The notes under the pieces were generated by a model. The model was not told where the DNA came from and did no database searches. It saw only the letters and a list, made by a program, of their open reading frames with translations. Below, piece after piece: positions 9,768 through 22,199 of a stretch of 64,000 nucleotides of DNA (within the stretch, counting starts at the first letter, position 1; each line of letters starts with the position of its first letter). The position numbers and the translations under genes were made by a program. The DNA is from Amphiura filiformis (Eukaryota; Echinodermata; Ophiuroidea; Amphilepidida; Amphiuridae), in contig NC_092647.1 in the NCBI RefSeq assembly GCF_039555335.1, positions 13,933,594-13,997,593 of the forward strand, in the 5' to 3' direction.

Positions 9768-10255
9768 ACAAACAGAAGACAATCTCTGTTCCAAAGGGCT
9801 TATTTTTGGATCGCATTTGCTCATCTTTTTAACCTATACTATGGGTCGTTTTTGTTTTGTTTTTTTGTTTGTTTTTTGCTTGTTTAGATTATTACTAGCA
9901 CTATTCGCTATCGTAGACATGACGTCATATTGGTGACCCTGGGGCGTTACCATAGCGACCGGATCACGCTTTCATGAGAACCGCAATGGCGATATCAATG
10001 TATGGAATTTATTTATCAAATGTTTAAATCTGCCAGTCATATTTAAGACCTGAAACCTCATGATTTCATAAGGAAAACATCTAGCAAAAGCTTACTAGAC
10101 AGTGAAACCCATAAGAAATGGCTAAAACTTGATTTTCAAACAGCAGAATATCGACGTATACAGCGTAGATAGCGTTGTATGCAACCGCTTGATCCATCAC
10201 TACGGAAGTAGTTGTGACCTCGGCAGGAAGTGACGTCGGACTACGACAGCGAATT
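9768..10255. other. No gene seen; T/G-rich patch
   Basis: A gtttttgttttgtttttttg patch lies near 9848-9880. Nothing else is recognised. Confidence 0.5.
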
Positions 10256-10380
10256 GCATGCCAGTCCGAAAACCCGTTAGAGTTAGGGTGTAGGTTAGGG
10301 TAAGGGATAGGGTTAACCCTGACGGGTTTTCTGACTGACGGGGTTCTATTTCACGATGTTTCGGACTGACGGGGTGTCCC
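10256..10380. repeat. Degenerate interstitial TTAGGG-like patch between inverted repeats
   Basis: Between 10275 and 10315 the phrases gttagggt, ggttagggt, aagggat and agggttaa occur in quick succession. The flanks carry aaaacccgt and its complement acgggtttt, and GTCCGAAA with TTTCGGAC, so the patch may be the interior of a small inverted-repeat element rather than a true telomere relic. Confidence 0.45.
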
Positions 10381-10494
10381 CTTGCAATAGCCCAAATTGG
10401 CATTTTTAGAGGCTAGATGAATGGGTCATATTTTTGGATGTTAAGAATGGGTTAAATTTGTTAAATTTGGGTCGATTTTTAACCCACTGTCGGC

Positions 10495-10660
10495 AAGTGG
10501 CGTAGCCAGAGGGCAAAGAGGGCAGCTGCCCCCTGTAAAAAGTCTTCCCCCTTGTCCCCCTCTGTGGGATGGTGGCCCCCGATATATAAGGCCTTTGTAC
10601 ATTTTGACCATTTTCTCTCCCCTTTGCCCACCCTCTGAAAAGATGCTGGCTACGCCACTG
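10495..10660. mobile_element. hAT-like MITE with 8-bp target duplication
   Basis: The 166-bp element begins (A)AGTGGCGTAGCCAG and ends CTGGCTACGCCACTG. CTGTCGGC flanks it exactly on both sides (10487-10494 and 10661-10668). An 8-bp duplication and a CAGTGGCG-type terminus are characteristic of the hAT superfamily. The interior is non-coding. Confidence 0.85.
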
Positions 10661-11089
10661 CTGTCGGCACACATGTATCACGTTTGGACCAAGTACCCCC
10701 CCCCATATGAAAAAAGTAGAGCAATTCGCCCCTAAATTAGTAACATCATCACTCGTTTTACATCTTTAGATACTACATGTATAGGCAGGCCTTATTTATA
10801 TTTAGATATTACTCCTTTGTTTAGAATTGTTACATCTCTTTAACATTATTATCCGCGGTTGATTTGCTGACAAATCTACCGTGATTAAGATACATGTAAC
10901 TAAGTTGCGACTAATGATTTAACACATTATCTGCCGTAATTCATCGACTTTACCTTTCCCATGAATATATGTTGTTTACGTACAACACAATACATACAAA
11001 AACAAAATTTGTCGCATAGTTGTGAACAAAGAGGTTTGAAATAGAAATAGAGTCGCAATAGATTATATAATCTTTTGTTCGTTTGATGC
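10661..11089. other. No gene seen
   Basis: AT-rich DNA with a short C run (10697-10703). The minus-strand open frame at 10950-11168 resembles no known family and partly overlaps an inverted-repeat arm. Confidence 0.5.
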
Positions 11090-11480
11090 CGATTAGAAGT
11101 TGCGACAGGCTATTCATAAAAGTGGTACCATTGTTTCGAATAAAGGGTTCCGCCATTAAATTGGTCACTGACCCGGCATCATATTAACGCTCTACACAAC
11201 AGGCGAGTATCAATAAGTGACCACACTACAGTCATGTGTAAGGGCAGTCATGTGTAAAGTGGTACCATTGTACTCAATGTATCCCAAATGTGTGCTTGTG
11301 TGGGTCTGAAGACTATAAGGAGGCTTTAGCTGTCGATGCAATCATCTTTACCACCCACCTGACGATAGGTGTTTCATTTAAATAAATTGAATGCTCTTGG
11401 TGATCGATTACACATTAGAATGTATGAAGGCTGCCATTTCCAGTCCATATATCTATATTACACTATAATGGTAATCGCTA
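11090..11480. repeat. Inverted-repeat arm paired with 14330-14760
   Basis: The reverse complement aligns in order with 14330-14760: ttccgccattaaat with atttaatggcggaa, aataagtgacca with tgatcacttattg, and ttaaataaattgaatg with cattcaatttattta. Identity is moderate, so the pair is old. No coding sequence is present. Confidence 0.6.
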
Positions 11481-13659
11481 TACGTATAGGGCCTACATGT
11501 AAGTATTAAAAACTTCGGTCGAAGTTTTGCCACAAGTTTAAAAAAATAACGGTTAGTTCACGAAAAAGAAGAAGTGAAATTTAGCAAAACGCGACGAGGT
11601 TTATTTGCCCGTAAGAGAGCTCTATTGTTCCGATATTGTATCCGCTATTGTATCCACTATTGTATTCTATTCATAAAAGCTACTGCAAGAATCGCGGCAA
11701 TCCCTGATATTGCTGATGTCTACCGCCGGCGTTTCGCATTTATTAACAATCAAAATTATCCCATACTCTTACATTTATAGTCTTATTCTCACCTTTTATA
11801 TAATATTCAGAAATTGCAATTCGGAAAACTACTAACTTTTCAAGTGAAAATATATATTCCATCGAAAATATATCAGACTTAATTGTATACATAGAAATCT
11901 ATTTTACCCAACCCATAAGTGCCCAATGCACCCAAATATCCCTGCAAATATCTCATACACGATTTTATTCATTCATTTTGGGCTTTAAACACTCAGAAGT
12001 CGTCCAAAATAATGGCAACATCATCAGCATGATCAAACCCTCTATGACTTGTTCACAAGTTGATGCTTTACAAATTACCCTCACTTGACCAAACACGCAT
12101 AATACATGATCGAAACACCCAGCAGAGTTTTACATAAGATTATGTGGCTTGTCTTAACGATTCAAAAGATGCCACTTTCTTGCCCACTGACACTAGCTAA
12201 TTTGCATGGCAGAAATCTATAGTGCGGATACTCTTCAGTCGCAAACCAACAAAATTCGTGCTATTTTGGCGTTCTTGCAAAAGAAATCTCGTGAATCGAG
12301 TGCCCTCTCAACAATATCCCTAGATGTTTGCCAATAATGACACACTCTAGAAACGCCAACATAAATCACCCAACAGCTTCATTTTAAGAATTATTTCAGT
12401 ATCCAAATCAATAGGAACAGAAAGAGTATGGTCTATACATTCCAGGAAAATGTTTGATTTGTTTCTTCCGCCATTCTATATTTCCCTAAAATCATCACAT
12501 TTTTCTCCAAAATCCTATGTAAATGATTCTCCACGCTACGCAGAAATTATGTGCGATAAATCATACAAATTTGCCACAATTTTACATCACTTTAGACAGT
12601 ATTGCAATATCTTGATGATTTTTAGGCATTTTGAACGGCAACTTGAGTATTTTCAGAAATCAAATATCGCGCCATTGGGATGACACTCTTATTCACGCAT
12701 TCATTTACAACGCAAACTTGTATCGAATCCCGGTGGTTTGCGACCAATGAAATGTCCGCACCCCTGGATTTATTAATCCCTGGTATGAATTATGTATTAG
12801 ATTTGTCAAGGCAATAACCACGATCCGTTTTGTAACAATATAAAAGCACTTGCAATAGAATCCCGCTGAGTTCAATGAACTGCGCCCTGAAACCGATGGA
12901 GAAGTGCCCCATAAAGAAGCTATCCCATTGACCTCTATTAACAGGTCAGTGAGCTCTCCATACACAAATGAACAAGTACAATAGGACAAGGCCAGCACCT
13001 ATTACCTGCTTAGTAACATGTTATTTTGAAGTCTTGAAGATTAGTAATCGTCTGTGCATATGAACTGCGCATTTATGATGCAAAATATTAGTTCTATATA
13101 ATATAAAATTACAAATACTGGTATTATGATATACAAAACGACTAATAAAATCATGTCATCATGGCGTCATGTCAAAGGTTCATTATATCCCGTATGTTTG
13201 TCTAAATTCATGTATATATTTGAAAACAATTTCTACACCAATTTAATATGTACTCAGGTGGAACCTTGCTTTTTTTAATTTTAATTTCTTTTTATGTAAC
13301 AAATTCAGGTTTTTCCATTACGCGGGGCCGCCGAGCAATACAAATTTAATGCTAACATTGAATGAACGCATAATCAAGAATGGGCGTTTCTAGTACACAC
13401 AGCGTTTGACTCTACCTGAGGACCTAGCCTAAGTCCCATGGGCTCCAAGAGTGGCTCTCCATACACACATGAACAAATACAATGACGGGTCGCCATTGCT
13501 CTCCATACACAAATGATCAAATACAATGGCGAGTCCGACTGCCATGCAAATGAGCCAAATGAGCAGACCCTCTCAAGGGTCTGCTCTGTGATACCACACT
13601 GATCATACTGATCTTTATGTTATTACAGCGAGGCCCACATACAATGTTCAACACAAAGT
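11481..13659. other. Long stretch without a recognisable gene
   Basis: AT-rich DNA. A small triplet of near-repeats (gatattgtatccgctattgtatccac) is at 11632-11660. The phrase tctccatacacaaatga-aca recurs at about 12957, 13457 and 13500. Open frames of 70-100 codons here show no motif I recognise. Confidence 0.5.
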
Positions 13660-14335
13660 GAACGATGTTATAACTTGGAGCAACGCACTGAATGGTCTAT
13701 TGGTCTATTGTGTCCGATTTGAGCGCTGACATATTGGAAAATGTTGCCAATCAATATTCATGAGAGTGTACATTCAACGTCCAATTTTCGAAATTGGGTG
13801 ACTTGTGCTTTGCAGGTGTAAAATACATCTGACTGGGCGTTTTAAATACGTAATGCATAAAGGCATTGCCATCATCGAATGGCTGCCCATAGTGCTGTTA
13901 GTGTTAGGCCTATGTGTATGTGTGTGTGGGTGGGGGGGGGGGCTGTGTTTAGTTTCTATAATAATTATTATAAAAGGCCTACATTTATTTGTCATTCATT
14001 TCTTTTCCTTTCTCTGTACTTGCTAAAGTATCACTCCCTCTTCTTATCTCCCTTTACTTCTCCATCCCCTCTTACGTTTTGTCCCCTCTCATTCCTATCA
14101 TTTTCCTTACCTTTCTATTTATTTACGTCTATTTATTTATTTCTCTTTATTTCTTCCTCTTTCTCTCTTTCTCCAGTCCCCTCTCATTCTTCATCCCCTC
14201 CCAAGACCTCTCACAGAAGAGCTGCCCCCTTCAGTACGCCACTGATTATGATATTCCCCTTCTTAAAATAAAATAAAATAAAATCTCAATTTGTAAAACA
14301 ACTTTTATATAGGCCTATACTGGTATACTTATTAT
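13660..14335. repeat. Inverted-repeat arm paired with 16070-16705
   Basis: The reverse complement of 16070-16705 aligns over the whole arm. Matching landmarks include agcgctgacatattgg, aatattcatgagagtgtac, taaaacgcccagt and ataggcctata. The middle is pyrimidine-rich (13990-14180) and purine-rich in the partner, which explains a spurious 130-codon open frame. Confidence 0.75.
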
Positions 14336-14760
14336 TATGTTACATGTATACGTAGTTCCCGGGACGTAGCTATTCAATACCATTATTGTACTATTGACAT
14401 GCAGACACATGGCAGCCTTGATGCGTAATCATTCAGCAAGCGCATTCAATTTATTTAAATGAAGCACCTAATGTCAGTGGGGTGACAACGAAATATGCAT
14501 TAGCGGCTAATGTGTGCCTTTTGTGCTTACGGCTACTCAATCACACCCTTGGGTTTATGTATAACAATAGGTACTTTTCGTTCCATTAAGCGCTTTCACG
14601 CGACTTTCATTTGATCACTTATTGACAGTAGCCTGCTAGGTAAAGCGTTAATACACTGTCGGGTCAGCTTACCGATTTAATGGCGGAAGCCCTTTGTCCC
14701 AAACAAAAGGTACCTTTCGATGAATAGCTTGTCAGATTTCAAATCGGCACAAGGTTTCAA
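14336..14760. repeat. Inverted-repeat arm paired with 11090-11480
   Basis: This arm abuts the 13660-14335 arm directly, so two independent inverted pairs meet here. Landmarks are given under 11090-11480. Confidence 0.55.
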
Positions 14761-15150
14761 TGCGTTACGTAATCTATTTCCTCTCCATCTTATAATAGCT
14801 CCATGACTTGGAGGGCTAACAAACCAACACCGCCAAATTCGACTGACGTGTGTACAACGTGGGATGCTATGAGGAAATTGAATACTCGTTGTCTGATCAT
14901 GCATGTGTGTTTATGGTTCGGATAGCGGTTACTTAGCAACTCTCGTTCCGCCTTGGGGTTATTGAATACACTCTATATAAAGTCATCAATATGTCGTTTC
15001 CAGTCCTTGGATGAACTATTGGGTTCAGCTATTAATTTTTTTAATAATTCTGTTACCCCATAGCATTAAAAAACTAGTAGTTTGATAATTAAAATAGCTG
15101 GATGCGGTATGCAGCTGACTGGGGTGGTTACGGGTCGTTAAAACCACTAG
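14761..15150. other. No gene seen
   Basis: Unstructured intergenic DNA before a tandem repeat. Confidence 0.5.
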
Positions 15151-15154
15151 AACC

Positions 15155-15440
15155 ACAAACCGCGAAATATGGATATCCAACTAGTTTGCCCGCAGGGTCT
15201 ACAAAGAACCGCTAACCGCGAAATATGGATATCCAACTATATTGCCCGCAGGGTTACAAAGAACCGCTAACCGCGAAATATGGATATCCAACTAGTTTGC
15301 CCTCGGAGCTTCAAAAACCACTCACCCCGAAATATGGATATCCAACTAGTTTGCCCCGCAGGGCTAAAAAGCACCATTAACCGCGAAATATGGATATCCC
15401 TCTAGTTCACCTCGCATGGCTACAAAGAACCACTTAGCGC
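15155..15440. repeat. Tandem repeat, about 55-bp unit, five copies
   Basis: Each unit carries gaaatatggatatccaacta, then ttgcccgcaggg-type sequence and caaagaaccrct. Units differ by roughly 5-15 percent and by small indels. The unit includes a GATATC palindrome. Confidence 0.85.
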
Positions 15441-15471
15441 GCAATATTTTTTACCTCAAAAAAAGAATTAA

Positions 15472-16074
15472 TATCTACCAAAAAACGTTTCAAAACGTAA
15501 AAAGCGGCCAAAAATTAAAAAATCTTTCCTGTGTGACTTTTCACCCTTTTTTAAACTTGGTCCCATTCAGTAAAGTAGTAATAACATGAAGAACGAGTCC
15601 TAATTTCTACAATTATGTTTAAGACTGTTCAAAAGCATAGGCTATGTATTATCAAAATCATTTGAAGGTTTATGTTTTATTATATTGCGTGTTCATAGAG
15701 AGTAGTAGAGTATTATATATGACTTAGCAAATTGACTGTCTGTCAACTTGCACATAGGCCCTACATTTGAGGCGCAGAATACCACAGGACGATGAAGAAT
15801 TTAACAAAGTGAGTATTTGCTACTTTTGCTTAATTCAAAATACATTATAACGTCTTTACGGAAAAACTTCAATCACGCACGAACATTAATTCATTTACTC
15901 TACAATGAACACTGACAACTAAGAAAACAAACAAGTAGCCTAAAGATGACTTCATATGGGTCTTTAGAAACTTTCATAAATGGGACCAAGTTTAAAAAAG
16001 GGTGAAAAGCCACACAGGAAAGATTTTTTAAACTTTGGCCGCTTTTTACGTTTTGAAACGTTTTTTGGTAGATA
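15472..16074. mobile_element. Foldback element with about 94-bp inverted arms
   Basis: The arms 15472-15565 and 15981-16074 are near-perfect reverse complements, starting tatctaccaaaaaacg and ending cgttttttggtagata. The 415-bp interior has no coding frame. The right end sits almost exactly at the start of another inverted-repeat arm (16070). Confidence 0.8.
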
Positions 16075-16705
16075 AGTATAGGCCTATAAAGGTTGTTTTT
16101 AAGAAATTTCCATTTAATTTTATTTTAAGAAGGAGATTGGTATAGAAATAGTGGCGTACCCAAAGAGGGGAGGGGGTTGGGGAGGGACAGATTCACCTCT
16201 GTGAGAAGTCTTGGGAGGGGGAGGGAGGAAGAGGGAGGAGTGGATATGGAGAATGAGAATGAGGGCTGGAGGAAGGGATAATAAAGACAAGTAGATAAAT
16301 AGAAATATAAGGAAAATTATGGGAATGAGAGAGGGAGGGTGAGAGGGGACAATGAGAGCGAGGGAGTGATAAAATGTAGGCCTAGGAAAGAATAAGTACA
16401 GTGAAGGGAAAAGAAAGGAATGATAAATACATTTAATAATAATTATTAGGCCTATATAATATCTAAACACATAACAGCACTGGGCAGCCATTCGACGATG
16501 TCAATGCCTTTATTCGTTACGTAATTAAAACGCCCAGTCACATGTATTTCACACCTACCAAACACAACTCACCCAATTTCGCAAACTGGACGTTGAATGT
16601 ACACTCTCATGAATATTGATTGGCAACATTTTCCAATATGTCAGCGCTCTAATCGGAAACAATAGAACAATATACCCTGCAGAGCGTTGGTTGTGAACGA
16701 CATTG
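16070..16705. repeat. Inverted-repeat arm paired with 13660-14335
   Basis: It is the reverse-complement partner of 13660-14335. Its purine-rich part (16140-16400) mirrors the pyrimidine-rich part of the partner, and both contain a gtggcgtac / gtacgccac motif. Confidence 0.75.
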
Positions 16706-17774
16706 CCTGTGAACCGTAGCACGGAATATTCCACGTGAAATGTGGTTGAAAACTTTACTGCTTACTCTCTCTTCACGCTGGAGTGGCCGAATTTACCATC
16801 AACTGAAGTGAAACTCTACTTTTGAAATTCCCATTTGAACAAGTTTGGAAGTTAAATACGTCGTGAAAGTGATGGTAACTGATATGCCTGGTATTGAAAT
16901 GGTGATTCATTAAATATGCTTGACTCAATACCTGTTTTTAATACTTTGTAGGAGTAGTAAGCATTCAAAGTAACTAAGGTTGCAGTTGCCACCAAATTAT
17001 CCTTGAAAAACGCAATCAGAATTACGTTCTTGTTCATTGAGGAACTGAAAGTCTTGTTGAGTCAAGAATCATAGAACTTACTAAAAATGATAATTGTCGT
17101 TATTGTTGCTGCTGTGTGGTCGTTGTTGTTGTTGTTGTTGTTTACTGTTGTTTTGCTTGTAGTAGTTGGTGTTGGTACAGACGTCGTTCTTGTAGCTTAT
17201 GCTAACGTTCCCGTTGCTTTGTTGTTGCTGCTGTTGTCATGGTTGTTGTCGTCGTTTTCGTCGTTCTCCTTTCACTATTTACTACTCATCTTCACCAGGG
17301 GCGTAGCAAGAGCATCAGGGGCCTATGGACAAGGAGCAGTACGGCCCTTTTAACCAGGGTGGGATTTAGCCTATACCTTATTGGGCCCCTGGGCCAGGCC
17401 AAAATTTGGAGGCCCGAACTCACGTGCCGAGGAAGGTATATACACTCAAGTCAGTGGCCAAGTTTTGGTTTAACTAATGGGGGACTAACATATTTTGTTC
17501 AATTCAATTTCAGACTATTTTGGCCCCAGATCAACATAAAATCAACGCGGAAAAATGTACAATGTTGCCCTATTTTGACCAAAAGACATGCTGTTATTGG
17601 GGTTACAAGAAAGATGCATAGGGCAATTTTGGGGCCCCCAAAATTTGGGGGCCAAAATTGCCCTGGACCCGGGCCCATCTGGCCCAATGGTATAAAAATC
17701 CGGCCCTGCTCTCCATTATCAGCCCTTATTTAATTTTCGCCTGAACCCTCGCGGCCCATGGACTTCGTCATGGT
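16706..17774. other. No gene seen; GTT-rich tract and unclassified repeat-like DNA
   Basis: Positions 17095-17280 are rich in gttgttgttg. From about 17298 (ggggcgtagcaagagcatc) to 17715 the DNA is rich in ggcccc/ggggcc phrases and looks like an old DNA element, but I cannot define its ends. Confidence 0.4.
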
Positions 17775-18105
17775 TAGGTCGCTGTGGTGTGTTGTTGTGA
17801 CTATGTCAAGGAAATTGTCATGGTTAGGTCGCTGTGGTTGTGTTGTTGTGACTATGTCAAGGTAATTGTAATGGTTAGGTCCCTGTGGTTGTGTTGTTGT
17901 GGCTATGTCAAGGTAATTGTCATGGTTAGATCGCTGTGGTTGTGCTGTTGTGGATATGTCAAGGTAATTTTAATGGTTAGATCGCTGTGGTGTGTTGTTG
18001 TGGCCATTTCAAGGTAATTGTCATGGTTAGGTCTCTGTGGTTGTGTTGGTGTGACTATGTCAAGGTAATTGTCATGGTTAGGTCGCTGTGGTTGTGTTGT
18101 TATGG
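17775..18105. repeat. 51-bp minisatellite, array 1 (about 6 units)
   Basis: The unit contains tatgtcaaggtaattgtcat, ggttaggtcgctgtgg and ttgtgttgttgt. The length is divisible by three and lacks stops in some frames, so it gives a spurious peptide repeat of 17 residues. A 130-bp spacer (18105-18235: cacgtttgcgtctgttg...gtcattccg) follows, as after the other arrays. Confidence 0.9.
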
Positions 18106-18234
18106 TTGTGTCACGTTTGCGTCTGTTGTTGTGGTTGTTGTTCAGTGTTGTTTTGTGATTTTATTCGTGTCATTCCGGTTTGCGTCATCACAGATATGTG
18201 GTTGAGATTTCATCGTTGTGGTCGGCTTGCTATG

Positions 18235-18660
18235 GTTATGATGATTGGTTGCGGTTGCGTGGTTGCGGTTGCGTGGTTGCGGTTGGGTGGTTGCGGTTGC
18301 TTGGTTGCGTGGTTGCGGTTGCGTGGTTGCGGTTGCGTGGTTGCGGTTGCGTGGTTGCGGTTGCGTGGTTGCGGTTGCGTTGTTGCGGTTGCTTGGTTGC
18401 GGTTGCGTGGTTGCGGTTGCGTGGTTGCGTGGTTGTGGTTGCTTGGTTGCGGTTGCGTGGTTGCGGTTGCGTGGTTGCGGTTGCGTGGTTGCGGTTGGGT
18501 GGTTGCGGTTGCGTGGTTGCGGTTGCGTGGTTGCGGTTGCGTGGTTGCGGTTGCGTGGTTGCGGTTGCGTGGTTGCGGTTGCGGTTGCGTGGTTGCGGTT
18601 GCGTGGTTGCGGTTGCTTGGTTGCACGTTGCGTGGTTGCGGTTGCTTGGTTGTCGTTGTG
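18235..18660. repeat. 14-bp minisatellite (about 30 units)
   Basis: The basic unit is ttgcgtggttgcgg with rare variants (c to g, c to t). The plus strand is extremely G/T-rich, with GG pairs every 4-6 bases. Every frame is open on both strands for over 130 codons, which is an artefact of the repeat. Related single units follow the spacer of the arrays at 30.4, 46.8 and 53.25 kb. Confidence 0.9.
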
Positions 18661-18779
18661 GTTGTTGTGTGATTTTACTTTAGTGTGCATTTTACCAAAT
18701 TTGAACAAGTTAAAACTTTGACCCCTGTGTTGGCTTTTACTTGATCTTTCATGGGCGAACTACCCTACTTTGTAAGTCG

Positions 18780-21700
18780 ATATAGAACAGGGTTTTTAGT
18801 CGCCTTATCGTAAATAGACATGCAGCATGCATGCTTCAAATTATTTTGTTACAATGAGGAAACTTTCAACTTCTCTTATTCCAGCAAATTTGTATATTTA
18901 GATGTAAACTTTGATTTTAATTGTCACTCTCTGCTCCTGTTGAACGCAGGAAGCATAGTCAATAAGGTCGATGAACTCACTAACGTAATATTCAATTTAA
19001 ATCCTATACCAACGATTATTGGCATATCCGAATCGTGGCTGAACGAAAATATTAGTGACTCTGAACTTTCTATGAATAACTGCTATCAAGTTTTTAGACA
19101 TGACCGCCCGTCTAGAGGCGGTGGCGTATGTCTTCTTATTCATGACTCTCTTAAACCAAAGTTATGTTCTAATTTGATTGATGAAAATTGTGAAATGGTG
19201 TGGGTTGAGTGCAAAGTTGGCAGTGTCCATATTAAGATTTGCTGTTATTATCGCCCTCCTCGTCGTAACATAAACACTATTCCCATATTGAGCAATAGCT
19301 TAGCTCTTACTTCTGGATCCGGTTTGCCCATTGGAGCTAGCCATAAGATTATTGTCATAGGTGACTTCAATGTCAACCTCTTGGACCAATCCCACTATCT
19401 GTTCAATGATATCTCTGATTTTATGTCTGCTCATAACCTCCATCAATCTGTCTCTGAGCCAACTTACCACGCACCCAACACTACTCCCTCTCTCATTGAT
19501 CACATATATTGTAATGATCCTGATTTGATTACCAATGTCAATCACCTTCCTCCTGTTGGTGCTTGTTATCATTCTGTTATTCACTGCAGTCTTGATATTC
19601 AGCTAACCAAACCCGACGTTGTACGCCGCAAAATCTGGCAATACAGCAAAGCCGACTGGGAAAAGGCCAATTATATATTGTCCACTTACCAACTCACCAA
19701 AGGGGAGGATGTTGATAGTGCATGGAATCATTTCCATTCTTTTTTCATTGACGTTATCACGGAATGTGTCCCTCAAAAGACTGTCTCATGCAAATCAAAA
19801 AAATCCACCTTGGTTAAATGGGGACTTGCGAAAAATGTGTCGCAAGAAACATATTCTTTTCAGAAAATGGAAAAAAACAAAAAATGATGAACTCTATGCC
19901 AAATACAAAACTATCAGAAACAAATTAAGTAATGAACTTAAGTATGCTAAACAATCTTTCTTTGACAATCTCCTTGACAATGATTCTCCTAGCAAACGTT
20001 TTTGGAGTTATTGCAAGTCCAGGTCAGGTAAATCTCTAATTCCTGATAGTGTTCACCATAACGGCACTTCTGGTACCACTTCGGCTGAGATTGCCAATAT
20101 TTTTTGTAATTTCTTTTCCGAATGCTTCAATGACTCCAATATTTCTGACATTCCATCTATGACATATCTTCCTTTATCTCTCTTTGCAGTTGTTCCAGCG
20201 ATGACATCCACCCCTTAATCTCCAAGCTTAACAACAACTCAGCCGCTGGGATTGATGGAATCACAAGCCTCATGTTGAAACACACTGTGGTTACTGTCTC
20301 GCCTATTCTTTCTGATATTTTCAACTTGAGTCTCATAACTGGCCGTATTCCTGATGCATGGAAACTGTCTCGAGTGATCCCTGTTTTCAAGTCTGGGGAT
20401 CCTCACGCTGCCTCTAACTACAGACCTATCTCTTTGCAACCAATTTGCAGTAAGCTTCTGGAAAAGGTTATTCATAGTCAAGTTTTGCAGCATCTCATCA
20501 ACAATAATATTCTCACAAACAGACAGTTTGGTTTCTTACCCAAGTCTTCCACCACGGATGCACTCTCAACTGCTCTTTATGAATGGTACAATCACCTTGA
20601 GGATCGCAAAAGCATCGCTATGGCTCTTTTTGCCCTATCCAAAGCCTTTGACCGCGTCCCCCACAGCCCTCTGTTCCATAAACTCCGAGCTGTTGGTATT
20701 TCCGGTCCACTCCTCTCTTGGTTCAGGTCTTACCTGTCCAACAGGTCCCAGTTGGTTGCTATCCGTGGTGTGGACTCACAATCTGTTCCTGTGCTTTCTG
20801 GAGTTCCCCAGGGCTCTGTCCTGGGGCCTCTGTTGTTTCTTGTCTATGTTAATGACTTGTGTCTTTCTTCCTTTTCTTTAAACAGTTCTCTTGTTCTTTA
20901 TGCAGACGATACTACTCTCTTCAAGCCTATCTCTGCTCCTGATGACTTGGTTGATTTCCAATCCGACATTGATTCCATCCATTCTTGGTTCTCCCTTAAT
21001 CACCTTTCTGTCAATTCCTCCAAAACAAAAGTCATGGTCATTTCCACTAAGAAGGACCCTTTTCCGGATCTCAATCTCACTCTTAACAGCATGCCTATTG
21101 AACGTGTGTCATCTGCGAAATTTCTTGGTGTCTGGCTGTCTGACAAGCTTTCCTGGAATCTTCACATTGATAACATATGCAGAAAAGCTCGCAAAATCAT
21201 CGGCTTCATTCATAGATCTTTCCAATCAGCCCCTTCAGCATCCGTCGTTCTTTGTACTTGGCCTTGGTTCGCCCCATTCTGGAGTATGGTTGTACTACTT
21301 GGCATCCTCTTAACATAACCCTTACCAACCGTCTTGAGTCTACCCAAAGATTCGCCTGTCGTGTCATTCTTCAGTCTTGGAACCACTCCCATGAGGACCT
21401 TCTATTGGATTCCGACCTGCCTCTTCTTAGTAAGCGTCGTGATGTTGCTTCTCTGTGTCACTTATTTAAAATCTTTGCCAATCTTTGTTCTTCTCCCAAC
21501 CCTTTCCAGCCTCATCCCAGACCTGGTCTACGAAACCTCAATTCCCGCGCTGTTCAAGTTCCTTTCCGCCGGCTTTCATTGTCCCAGAGATCATTTTATC
21601 CGTTTGCCTCCTCCATCTGGAATTATCTCCCTGAAGCTATTGTCAATGCTTCTTCCTCCAGGCCTTCAAATTGGCCATCCAGTCCCACCTCCTCTAACCA

Positions 21701-21865
21701 GTTCACATAATTTATGTTTTGTTTTATTTTATTCTGTTTTGATTATATGTATTTTCTAGTAATGTTTCTGATTTTAATGTAAGGGCAATCCTTCAATTTA
21801 TTGTGTAATCAATATTGGATCTGCCTGGCCTTGTGCCAAATGTTATAAATAAAATAAATAAATAT
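18780..21865 (+). mobile_element. CR1/L2-like LINE, nearly full coding region, inactive
   Basis: It has one ORF with an AP-endonuclease domain followed by reverse transcriptase, ending in a 3' UTR (gcctggccttgtgccaaatg) and an aataaaataaata tail near 21847-21863. No RNase H domain is seen. This layout and the RT motifs place it in the Jockey/CR1/L2 group; the exact clade cannot be settled by eye. It lies just after the 14-bp minisatellite, opposite in strand to the zinc-finger genes. The 5' boundary is uncertain and no target duplication is clear. Confidence 0.85.
18820..21697 (+). pseudogene. LINE endonuclease-reverse transcriptase ORF with four frameshifts
   Basis: The endonuclease part (18820-19800) shows ISESWLN, YRPP, GDFN and SLIDHIY motifs. 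The frame slips in a 7-A run at 19797-19803, where the next frame resumes with PPWLNGDLRKMC. It slips back at about 20160-20190 (SSDDIHPLISKL). The RT part includes NYRPISL, a degraded FALSKAFDRVPH, GVPQGSVLGPLLF and the catalytic YADD near 20900. A third slip near 21225-21260 leads to LALVRPILEYGCTTWHP. A fourth near 21660 restores the terminal QAFKLAIQSHLL, with a stop at 21695-21697. The product cannot be made. Confidence 0.85.
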
Positions 21866-22199
21866 TTTAATATTGGCAAATTAGAAACAAAATATAGAAT
21901 TTTGCTGCAGTTTTTGGAAATGTTCTACCCCATGACCCATTTTTCAAAATGTTATACCAAAGGTCTCTCTTCTTTCAAATTTTTATACCCAATTACTCCT
22001 TTTTCATTTTGTTATAACCTATTACCCATTTTTAAAGCATCATTTTATACAAATAGGCCCCTACTAAGCAATGTTAGTAGGCAGATACCTGTTACATTTA
22101 AGTTCAAAAGGACTCGGACTTGGCTCGAACTCGGATACAAATGGACTCAGCTCGGCTGAGTACAAGTTTGTCGTAGCCTTTATAAATATTTGTTTATTA
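21866..22199. other. No gene; short degenerate repeats
   Basis: The phrases atgttctaccccatgaccca, atgttataccaaagg, ttatacccaattactcc and gttataacctattaccca recur about every 45-50 bp between 21918 and 22035. This suggests an old tandem repeat. Confidence 0.45.

Noticed and set aside
10256-10345. True interstitial telomere
   Set aside because: Only a few imperfect TTAGGG-like units, set inside a small inverted-repeat structure.
13879-14276. Open frames of 95-130 codons rich in Ser, Leu and Phe
   Set aside because: They come from a pyrimidine-rich tract inside an inverted-repeat arm. The partner arm has the same effect on the other strand.
17784-18721. Several long open frames over the 51-bp and 14-bp arrays
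   Set aside because: Repeat units of 51 and 14 bp without stops keep all frames open on both strands. The peptides are simple 17- or 14-residue repeats with no start context.
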